From positions 80,720,909 to 80,784,908 of the forward strand of contig OY970820.1 in assembly GCA_963853835.1 (NCBI GenBank): a stretch of DNA of 64,000 bases, in the 5' to 3' direction. The translations under genes were made by a program, and so were the position numbers. The notes beneath the pieces are model-generated. The model was not told where the DNA came from, did not search any database, and worked only from the letters and a program-made list of their open reading frames with translations. Positions 34,067-42,285 of this stretch are shown here, one piece after another (position 1 is the first letter of the stretch; every line of letters starts with the position of its first letter). The DNA is from Calendula officinalis (lineage: Eukaryota > Streptophyta > Magnoliopsida > Asterales > Asteraceae).

Positions 34067-34683
34067 TGTCAGGATCGATTAACTATAGACAAGTTAATAA
34101 ACACCTTAGATCTAATTGATGATAGAAGTTGCAGCGGATCAACACTATATCAATAATTAAGAACAATGAACTGTATGAACAATATGAGAAATATTAAGAA
34201 CACAGTTTCACAAAAAGTTTCAATGTATATTATCAAGTTAACAATACACACGTACGTTTACAATTCGTAAGGAACTATATATAATAGTCCTTGAAGCTAA
34301 ACTATTTACCCTAGTTATTCTAGGATACGATTTACATCTAATTATAAACGATATACATTGATTTACATTCTATAACTATCTCTGCGAAGATCTCGGACTT
34401 GATTTGTTCCAAATATGCGTTGTCAGTAGTAAAACTAATCACCAGTAGTAAATATGAAGATCAGTAGTAAACTTGGTGATCAGTAGTAAGTCCAGATACA
34501 TCGTCAGTAGTAACTACAATGATCAGTAGTATCTTCAATCTTTGTATGATCAGTAGTAACTAAGTTATAGAGAACACCAGCATCAACTTCATCAGTAGTA
34601 AATGTTTCTGCCCCATCAGTACTAAATAAGATCAGTACTAACTGCAGCATCAGTAATAAGTTGATCTGTGTTTTGTTCCAACA
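34067..34683 (-). repeat. 3' LTR
   Basis: TGTCAGG to TCCAACA on the plus strand. A TATA-like CTATTATATATAG on the minus strand lies at ~34275-34287. Upstream of it in element sense, 34420-34660 holds eight perfect CAGTAGTA words and three variants (CAGTACTA twice, CAGTAATA). The only difference from the 5' LTR that I found is AAGTTT here versus AAGCTT. Confidence 0.95.
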
Positions 34684-34694
34684 ATCTCCCCCTA
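34684..34694 (-). other. polypurine tract
   Basis: Minus strand TAGGGGGAGAT immediately before the 3' LTR, the plus-strand DNA priming site. Confidence 0.85.
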
Positions 34695-34731
34695 AACTTA
34701 TTGATTATGATTTAATCAATCAAGTTTTCAT

Positions 34732-37700
34732 TTATTTCTTCTTTTCTTTTTCCTTTTCTTCCAACAGTTTTGCTCTTCTTTTATCACCTTCTAATGTCTG
34801 TTGGTTTTGTTTATTCCTTTGTGCAATAATATATTTGCTAATCTTCTTTACAAATTCATTCATTTTATTTTGAAATAGCATAGCATCATGAGGTTTAATG
34901 AAGTTCATGCACCATAGTTGATAGAGAGTCTTCTCAGAATGAGGATACTCTTTCTCATAAAGGAATAAGTCACATTTCTTACTTGTATATTCAAAGAAGT
35001 ACATGTTGACAGTTGGTAGCACATTCCAAGCTTGAACATTTTCTGAATCTGCATACTTCTCTGGATAATTTTCTGGATAGAAAGCAGCATCAATCATTTC
35101 AGTAAGATAACCTGCAGCTGAATTCTTCCAGAACTTTTTAGTCATTCTTGGTTTACCAATGATCAACATCTTAATAATGTCACTTCTGGTTAGGGACATG
35201 ACCAAAGGTTTCCAAGCTCTGAATCTTTGAGTGACTTTATCTTCTCTGACAATCTCAATCATATCATCTATATATCTCCAGTTGATGATTGGATTATTTT
35301 GTAAGATAGCAATGGGGAGATCATGAACTTGAACCATTTGTAATTTTTTATTTGGTTGATCAAGTTCTGAAGCAATTGTCTTTCTTTTCTTTGATATTTG
35401 AGAGGATACACCAGATGATTCTCCAGATATTGTTTTTCTTTCTTTCATTTCTTTGGAGTCTATCTGTTCCAGTTTAGTGGTGTATTTCTCAATACTCTCT
35501 TGTTCAGTAAGGTCCTTCTTCTTCTCCACACAGTACTTTTCAATTAACTTGATCAGCTTCATTCTTCCAAATGCCTTTGTGTTATACCCTTTTGATTTTA
35601 AGAATGTGATCATTTCTTTCTTTTTCTCTGCAAACTGTTCTGGCATATCAGCCTTCTGCTCTTTGCATTCCTGTACTTGTGCTTCAAGAAGTTCTAGTGT
35701 TTCAAGTTCAAGTTGCCTTATTTTTTCTAATTCTCTTCTTTGTAGTTCTTTTCTTGTTTCAGCAACTTGTTTGGTTTTGACCTTCTGTTGAAATTGTGGC
35801 AGTTTTGATATATCTGCTATATCTGCCAATTTGATTTCTGTGAAAGGTTGTCTCAATATTCTAGCCCTTTCTGCTAATCTTTTGTTTTCATTTGCTAGAG
35901 AGACTTCAACCTTCTTTAAATATTTTGCTCTCTTTACCTTCCACCTATCCTGTTTGGCTGATTTGGCATAATTGATTTTGTTGACTATTTCATGACCTTG
36001 TGCTCTGTTGGGTTGGTCTTCATCAGCAACTTCTTTTCCCTTTCCTATGTAATTGTCTTTCTTCCTATTTGGTTCAGATTCAATAACAAATTTGGGACCA
36101 TAGTAGTGTATCTGAGATATGGGAAGTATTTTAGGATGTGGAGGCAGGGAGCATTCATCAACTTCTATCCAGTTGATATCATCATCAATATCTTTTACCA
36201 CCATTTGTGTTGTTGTTGTTGTTCTTTTTGGAGATGGTGGAAGTATCACTGTAGGCTCTAGTAGTGGTGGCAGCTTAATAATGTCATCAGTAGTAACTAA
36301 GGTAGTTACTACTGGTATGTCTTCAGAGATTACTACTGATAGGTCATCAGTAGTGTTTGCTGTCTTTTCTTCATTTACTACTGCTGTTATAGTAGGAGTT
36401 ACTACTGGTATGTCTTTTTCAGCTTGTTCTTTAGTAGGAGCAGTAGTAATTGGCTCTTCTTCTGTAACCATCATCTCTGGGCCTTCATCAACATTTGTTT
36501 CTTTTAAATTTAAGAGGGAGGATGCTGCTGCTGCAATAGATTCATCAATCATTGTCTGTATATTATCCTTCTCCCCCTTAGTGAGCTCAACTGGTGGAGC
36601 CTCACTATCATCAATCTTTTTCTTCAATTTTCTGATGATTTTGGCTTGTTGATAAAGCCTGTGCTCATATAATCTCATTCTTCTGTTGATGGTGTTGACA
36701 TGTCTTTTCATTGCAGCCATGGTTTTCCCTTGGTTAGTTAAATATATATGGCAATTTTGTACAGTGGATTCAAGAGAATCCACTTTATCCGTCAATTGAG
36801 TGATTTTAATACTGCCCTCACTCCATCTAGCAAGATCATCGGGCTTACTAACAGGTACATTGGTTTTAAGGTTTTCCTTCCTTTCCATCAATTCCACAGA
36901 TCTGCCCTCATCACTGCTTGGTGATTCATTGGGTCTTTTAGACATTCTCTTCTTCCTAGAAGAAGCAGAGATGTCCCCCCTTTTGGTTTCTTGGCACCGG
37001 GGTCCTTTGAGTAACTCCTCAAATGAGTCATCACTCAAAGTTGCCGAGGTTTGGGTCCTAATGATGTTTTCACTGTCCTGTGCACCCACCTTTGGGGCAT
37101 CAGTAGTGAAAGCCCTCCCCTCATGTCCTCTCTCCTCCTTGGAGGACAACTCTTTGAGCCTGGGGTGTGACTCGATTTGTCCCCTGGTGTCCTTTGAAGA
37201 AATTTTCTTTCTATGATAAATTGTGGATATATTTTTGGTTTTGTCTGGTAGGTCTTCCACAGAGTGAAGAGTAGCACTCTGCAGATTTATATCAAGTTCC
37301 TGGGACACATTCAGGACTTCTGTTTGAGTTGGTGATTGAGTGGCTATATGGGGTGGTGTTTGGGCTGTATTTGGGGGTGATGGAGTGGGTTGAGGTTCAA
37401 CTTGGGTTGTAGCAATGGTTGAACCTTCTCCAATATTGGGTTGATCTTTGATCATGTTTGGAAACAAAGGGGTTTCCTTCCCTGAAAATTTAAATTGTTT
37501 TCTCATATTTGAGAAAACTTTCTTGTTCAACTCAGGAAATACAAAAATGTTTTTAGGAGTTGACAAGTTTTGTAATTCACAGTTTATGATATGTTGTAGA
37601 AATCTGGGATACATTAAAAATTTAGAAGAACTAAGATTTCCCAACATACCATCAAAAATCATATTAGAAAAATTGAATACTTGGTCTGTGCATAAACATA

Positions 37701-38214
37701 CAACAGCAGATGCTATTGCCTTGTTAAACTCATTCCAAGTACTTCTTTTAGGAGAAATACAATGCTGAATGGTATGAACCAGAAATTTCCATTGTGGGGA
37801 TAGAAGGCCTTTTTGAAAAGTTACAATATTAGGTCTGCCTTCATACCCCATTTTATTTAAAGTATCAGCAATGTATTCCTTAGGAAGGGTATACATACCT
37901 GAATCATCATGAAGTTGTAGATGATGTCTGATTGATTGTTCAGTTACAGTGATGTACTTTCCATCTACTTTCGATTTTATCATTGATGATGTTGTTCCTT
38001 CTGTTCGCTCAGCATTGGTCCAGAAATCCACCAAGTGCTGTTGATATGCCTTCGGCTTTACAGTTAAGGCAAACTGTATATACGAATTTCTCAAGAATTT
38101 TACGATTGGACGGAAATCTTTTGTTCCGTCGGGATTTTTTAAAAATGCAACCATGTTGTGAAATTCTGAGTATTTAAGATCGGTTTGCACATCGAGAGTT
38201 TGTAAAGTTGCCAT
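34732..38214 (-). CDS. retrotransposon third ORF, env position, function unknown
   Basis: 1160 aa after pol and before the polypurine tract. The N-terminal ~250 residues look folded (HNMVAFLKNPDG, LLSPQWKFLVHTIQHCISPK, FNFSNMIFDGMLGN). The middle is low-complexity and Ser/Thr/Pro/Glu-rich, then come long charged coiled-coil-like stretches (RRELEKIRQLELETLELLEA). The last ~150 residues are again mixed. I see no signal peptide or membrane segment, so an envelope role is not supported. Related extra ORFs are common in Asteraceae copia elements, from general knowledge, and lack an assigned function. A TATA box and leader lie upstream (38215-38400). Start context CAACAACAATGGC is strong. Confidence 0.85.
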   Translation of the reverse strand: MATLQTLDVQTDLKYSEFHNMVAFLKNPDGTKDFRPIVKFLRNSYIQFALTVKPKAYQQHLVDFWTNAERTEGTTSSMIKSKVDGKYITVTEQSIRHHLQLHDDSGMYTLPKEYIADTLNKMGYEGRPNIVTFQKGLLSPQWKFLVHTIQHCISPKRSTWNEFNKAIASAVVCLCTDQVFNFSNMIFDGMLGNLSSSKFLMYPRFLQHIINCELQNLSTPKNIFVFPELNKKVFSNMRKQFKFSGKETPLFPNMIKDQPNIGEGSTIATTQVEPQPTPSPPNTAQTPPHIATQSPTQTEVLNVSQELDINLQSATLHSVEDLPDKTKNISTIYHRKKISSKDTRGQIESHPRLKELSSKEERGHEGRAFTTDAPKVGAQDSENIIRTQTSATLSDDSFEELLKGPRCQETKRGDISASSRKKRMSKRPNESPSSDEGRSVELMERKENLKTNVPVSKPDDLARWSEGSIKITQLTDKVDSLESTVQNCHIYLTNQGKTMAAMKRHVNTINRRMRLYEHRLYQQAKIIRKLKKKIDDSEAPPVELTKGEKDNIQTMIDESIAAAASSLLNLKETNVDEGPEMMVTEEEPITTAPTKEQAEKDIPVVTPTITAVVNEEKTANTTDDLSVVISEDIPVVTTLVTTDDIIKLPPLLEPTVILPPSPKRTTTTTQMVVKDIDDDINWIEVDECSLPPHPKILPISQIHYYGPKFVIESEPNRKKDNYIGKGKEVADEDQPNRAQGHEIVNKINYAKSAKQDRWKVKRAKYLKKVEVSLANENKRLAERARILRQPFTEIKLADIADISKLPQFQQKVKTKQVAETRKELQRRELEKIRQLELETLELLEAQVQECKEQKADMPEQFAEKKKEMITFLKSKGYNTKAFGRMKLIKLIEKYCVEKKKDLTEQESIEKYTTKLEQIDSKEMKERKTISGESSGVSSQISKKRKTIASELDQPNKKLQMVQVHDLPIAILQNNPIINWRYIDDMIEIVREDKVTQRFRAWKPLVMSLTRSDIIKMLIIGKPRMTKKFWKNSAAGYLTEMIDAAFYPENYPEKYADSENVQAWNVLPTVNMYFFEYTSKKCDLFLYEKEYPHSEKTLYQLWCMNFIKPHDAMLFQNKMNEFVKKISKYIIAQRNKQNQQTLEGDKRRAKLLEEKEKEKKK

Positions 38215-38356
38215 TGTTGTTGATCACAGATGAATTTTGTTGTTGAGATTTTGCAAGAATTTTGTTACAGATGAAGGGTTTTTGCTCGTAAACTAGGGTT
38301 TATCGAGAGGTTTTAGCAGATCGAAGTGAAGATAATGCTAATTTAATCGTATGCCG

Positions 38357-38365
38357 CCTTTTATA
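38357..38365 (-). promoter_or_regulatory. candidate internal TATA box for the third ORF
   Basis: Minus strand GATATAAAAGGCGG, ~145 bp before the ATG at 38214. The interval reads like a plant 5' leader (AAACCCTAG, then CA-rich CAACAACAAAATTCATC). No ATG-initiated upstream ORF of note. Confidence 0.5.
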
Positions 38366-38465
38366 TCTTTCGATTTAACCTGTAAAACTACGAAAATAGC
38401 CTTCGAATCATAACATAACGGTTATGTTCATGGGGGTTAGTTTGGTAATTGTGATTCTGAAAGAC

Positions 38466-38722
38466 CAGTAGTAAATAAGATATCAGTAGTAAAACATCAG
38501 TAGTATCTACTAATCTCAGTAGTGACTAAGGATTTTAACATCAGTAGTAACTATAGACATCAGTAGTAACCATTAACACACAAGACCAGTAGTATATGAG
38601 AATATCAGTAGTACTGACTTACCAGTAGTATATATAGACCTAAAATACACCAGTAGTAATGAACTACCAGTAGTATTTTGTGCATACACTTTCACACCAG
38701 TAGTACAGCAATACCAGTAGTA
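38466..38722 (-). repeat. CAGTAGTA array between pol and third ORF
   Basis: Twelve perfect CAGTAGTA words (plus strand; TACTACTG in element sense) and one CAGTAGTG in ~257 bp of non-coding spacer, irregularly spaced by about 13-30 bp, all in one orientation and mostly preceded by A-T or A-C. Confidence 0.95.
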
Positions 38723-38782
38723 AAACACTTAAGAAAATAATATTTTACAACACTAACTTTACACATGATTTTAAGTGAGATT

Positions 38783-41700
38783 TTAAGTTATTAAAATCAT
38801 TCCAATACTGCTAACCAAGAAGTTGAATCTTCCTACATCAAATGCTTTTGTAAAAAGATCAGCTAATTGATCATCAGTATGGATTTTAACTACTTTGATT
38901 AATTTCTTTTCATTACAATCTCTTATAAAGTGAAATCTTATTTCAATGTGTTTAGTTTTTGAATGTTTTACTGGATTATTCACAATACTAATAGCACTTT
39001 GATTATCAATAAAAATAGGAGTTTTAAGGATAGAGATACCAAAGTCTAGAAGTTGATTTTGAATCCATAGTACTTGAGCACAACAAGCAGATGCAGCTAC
39101 ATATTCTGCTTCAGCAGTTGATGTTGATACATTTGTTTGTTTCTTACATTGCCATGACACCAGTCTTGATCCAAAGAATTGACATCCACCAGTAGTGGAT
39201 TTTCTGTCTTGACATTCACCTCCATAGTCACTATCTGTATAGGCTATTAGTTCAAAGGGTGAGTCATGAGGATACCATAGACCTAGTGATGGTTTGCCTT
39301 TCAAGTATCTGAATATTCTTTTAACAGCCTGCAAGTGTAGTTCTTTGGGTCTTGCTTGATATCTTGCACACACACAAGCACTGTACATAATGTCAGGTCT
39401 TGATGCAGTTAAGTACATCAAAGAGCCTATCATTGATCTATATAAGTGTTCATCTACATCCTCCCCCTCAATATCAGGATGTAGGTGTTTGTGTGTTTCC
39501 ATTGGAGTACTTGCACTCTTACAGTCTTTCATATCAAACCTTTCCAAGATGTCTTTCACATATTTTGATTGATTAATCAAAATACCATCTGTTCTTTGAC
39601 TAACCTGGAGTCCAAGGAAGAAATTCATTGGACCCATAGAGCTCATCTTGAATTTAATCTGCATCAGTTCTTCAAATTCTTTGCATAGTAAATCATTGGT
39701 TGAGCCAAAGATGATATCATCTACATAGATTTGTACTAGTAGGATATCATCTTTAACTTTCTTTGTGAATAGAGTTTTATCAATGGCTCCTCTTTTGAAA
39801 TTGTTCTTTAATAAGTATGATGATAGTGTGTCATACCATGCTCTTGGTGCCTGATGTAGGCCATATAGAGCTTTATCCAATTTAAACACATAATCACCAT
39901 GTTTTGGATCTTCAAATCCTGGAGGTTGGCAAACATAAACTTCTTCTTCAATCTTCCCATACAGGAAAGCACTCTTCACATCCATTTGATAGACTTTAAA
40001 CCTTTTGAATGAAGCATATGCTAGGAATATTCTTATTGCTTCAATTCTGGCAACAGGAGCATATACTTCATCATAGTCTATACCTTCTTCTTGAGTGTAT
40101 CCTTGGGCTACAAGTCTGGCTTTATTCTTGATCACTATCCCTCTTTCATCTTTCTTGTTTCTAAAGATCCATCTTGTTCCAATGGCTCTTTTTCCTTTGG
40201 GTAGAGGTACAAGTGTCCAAACAGCTTGTAACTTGAATTGAAGGAGTTCTTCTTGCATTGCCTCAATCCAGTTTGAGTCCTTCATTGCTTGTTGAATCTT
40301 CTTTGGTTCATCCTGAGACAGAAAGCATTCATACATACATTCATTAGCAATTAAACTTATATTACACATATTTGCAGTTAAGCTTTTGTTTAATTTGCTT
40401 CTTGTTTGTAGTGGTGAATTAACATCACTTAGAACAAGGTCTAAAGGATGATTCTTCTGAGTCCTTGTAGTTGTAGTTTTATCAACTACTAGTTGATTTT
40501 CAAGATTGGACTCATTTGTCTCAGGCAGTTGTTCATCTTGTGATTCTTCATTGTCATGGATGTTTGGTTCATCATCATTTTGGTCAGAGTTACTACTGGA
40601 ATTATCTTCATTAGGATCAGTAGTATTGTTGTTGTTACTGGTGTCAGTAGTATCATGAGAATCTAGGTTATTGTTGGGACCAGTAGTGTTTTCAGTACTA
40701 TTACTGGTACCAGTAGTATTGGAATTACTACTGACCTCATTCTCAGAGTTATTACTGCTATCAGTATTAACTATGGGAGCAATATCAACAATTATGTATC
40801 TCATCTTTTCTTGACCAGTATTAACAGATGATGTTCCTTCTTTTTGATTAAGACAATTTGAGTTACCTGCATTGAAATTCATATTAGTATTAAATGATTT
40901 GGTTAGATTGTCTATGTCAAATAGCCAATCTGGACCATTTCCTTGTTCATTAGGTACATTTTCATTAAAGGATACATTGATGCTTTCTTCAATTATCCTT
41001 AGTCTTTTGTTGAATACTCTGTATGATTTGCTTTGAGTAGAGTATCCCACAAAGATTCCATCATCAGCTTTGCAGTCAAACTTGCCAATTTGTTCTCTTG
41101 TAATCAGAATAGTACAAGGACAACCAAATGATTTTAAGAAACTTATAGAAGGTTTTCTTTTATTAAAAAGTTCATATGGTGTTTTAAAGTGTGGCTTAAC
41201 TATTAATACTCTGTTTTGAACATAACAGGCAGTATTAACGGCTTCAGCCCAAAAAGTGATTGGTAATTTTGAGTCTGCAAGCATTGATCTTGCTGCTTCA
41301 ATGATGGTTCTATTTCTTCTTTCAGCTACACCATTTTGTTGTGGAGTTCTAGGTGAGCTGTATTGCCTGTCAATACCTTTAAGATCACAAAAGTTAATTA
41401 AGTTAGTATTTTTAAATTCTGTGCCATTATCACATCTTATGGCTTTCACTTTTTGATCAGATGTGTTTTCCAGTTTGACAATTAAGTTCTTTATGAGTTC
41501 ACTTGTTTCATCCTTTGTCCTGAGAAAGAAAACCCATGTATATCTGGAAAAGTCATCAGTAATAACAAGACAATATTGTTTCTTTCCAATACTCATTACA
41601 TTTGTTGGTCCAAAAAGGTCCATATGTAAGAGCTGTAAATGAACAGAAATAGAGTTAACAATTTTGGACTTATGAGAAGTCTTGTGTTGTTTACCTTTTA

Positions 41701-42271
41701 GGCATGCAACACAGTGATGATCACACATGAATTGTTTTTGAGGTAGTCCAAAGACCAGATTTCTTTTTACTAAGTTATTCATGTTTTTAAAATTTGTGTG
41801 ACACATCCTTCTATGCCAAAGTTCTGATTCAGTGGTGTTTGCCTTGGATATAAAGCAGTTGACCTCATTTGAAGAAATGAGTTCTCCCCCTATATCCAGG
41901 CAATACACATTGTTTCTCCTTGGGGTTCTTAAAACAACATATTTTTCATCTAATATAAAATCAGGAGAAAGAATGATGCACTCAATGTCTGTGAAAAGAA
42001 TTTTATTCTTCTTATCACATACTTGAGACACACTGACAAGATTGTATTTTAGCTCAGCTACATAAAATACATCATCAAAGGTAATCTTTCCATTTGTAAC
42101 AGTACCTTTACCTGTGATCTTACCTCCTTTTGGGTTCTCACCAAAAGCCACATATCCACCATCAAAGGACTTGAAATCTTTAAGAATTTGCAGATTTCCA
42201 GTCATGTGCCTTGAGCATCCACTATCAATATGCCATGTTCTACCTTCTTCAGGGATCTGAATGCTCTGCAC
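38783..42271 (-). CDS. pol: copia pol polyprotein (PR-IN-RT-RNase H)
   Basis: 1162 codons. Protease active site HIDSGCSRHMTG at residues ~14-25. Pre-integrase WHRRMCH near 150 with the HHCC zinc region. Integrase catalytic blocks around MDLFGP (~216), RCDNGTEF (~279) and QQNGVAERRNRTI (~315). A variable Asn/Ser/Thr-rich linker follows (~470-600). Reverse transcriptase has YVDDIIFGS at ~848, and RNase H has TDSDYGG at ~1011. No internal stop. The listed start is a GTG, as no nearby ATG fits; the frame is open a little further upstream. Pol is in the -1 frame relative to gag, whose TGA overlaps this region. Expression may use frameshifting or splicing, or this may be a one-base lesion. Confidence 0.93.
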   Translation of the reverse strand: MQSIQIPEEGRTWHIDSGCSRHMTGNLQILKDFKSFDGGYVAFGENPKGGKITGKGTVTNGKITFDDVFYVAELKYNLVSVSQVCDKKNKILFTDIECIILSPDFILDEKYVVLRTPRRNNVYCLDIGGELISSNEVNCFISKANTTESELWHRRMCHTNFKNMNNLVKRNLVFGLPQKQFMCDHHCVACLKGKQHKTSHKSKIVNSISVHLQLLHMDLFGPTNVMSIGKKQYCLVITDDFSRYTWVFFLRTKDETSELIKNLIVKLENTSDQKVKAIRCDNGTEFKNTNLINFCDLKGIDRQYSSPRTPQQNGVAERRNRTIIEAARSMLADSKLPITFWAEAVNTACYVQNRVLIVKPHFKTPYELFNKRKPSISFLKSFGCPCTILITREQIGKFDCKADDGIFVGYSTQSKSYRVFNKRLRIIEESINVSFNENVPNEQGNGPDWLFDIDNLTKSFNTNMNFNAGNSNCLNQKEGTSSVNTGQEKMRYIIVDIAPIVNTDSSNNSENEVSSNSNTTGTSNSTENTTGPNNNLDSHDTTDTSNNNNTTDPNEDNSSSNSDQNDDEPNIHDNEESQDEQLPETNESNLENQLVVDKTTTTRTQKNHPLDLVLSDVNSPLQTRSKLNKSLTANMCNISLIANECMYECFLSQDEPKKIQQAMKDSNWIEAMQEELLQFKLQAVWTLVPLPKGKRAIGTRWIFRNKKDERGIVIKNKARLVAQGYTQEEGIDYDEVYAPVARIEAIRIFLAYASFKRFKVYQMDVKSAFLYGKIEEEVYVCQPPGFEDPKHGDYVFKLDKALYGLHQAPRAWYDTLSSYLLKNNFKRGAIDKTLFTKKVKDDILLVQIYVDDIIFGSTNDLLCKEFEELMQIKFKMSSMGPMNFFLGLQVSQRTDGILINQSKYVKDILERFDMKDCKSASTPMETHKHLHPDIEGEDVDEHLYRSMIGSLMYLTASRPDIMYSACVCARYQARPKELHLQAVKRIFRYLKGKPSLGLWYPHDSPFELIAYTDSDYGGECQDRKSTTGGCQFFGSRLVSWQCKKQTNVSTSTAEAEYVAASACCAQVLWIQNQLLDFGISILKTPIFIDNQSAISIVNNPVKHSKTKHIEIRFHFIRDCNEKKLIKVVKIHTDDQLADLFTKAFDVGRFNFLVSSIGMILIT

Positions 42272-42285
42272 AAGTAAGTAAATGA

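Noticed and set aside
35453..37216. Plus-strand ORFs of 80-177 residues across the retrotransposon third ORF
   Set aside because: Antisense shadows of the 1160-codon minus-strand frame; Ser/Val/Phe-rich composition typical of reverse reading.
34732..38214. Env glycoprotein or cellular kinase/longin name for the third ORF
   Set aside because: No signal peptide, membrane helix or catalytic motif is visible, so function is left unknown.
38466..38722. CRISPR-like array
   Set aside because: The CAGTAGTA words are only 8 bp with irregular spacing and this is plant nuclear DNA with a copia element around it.
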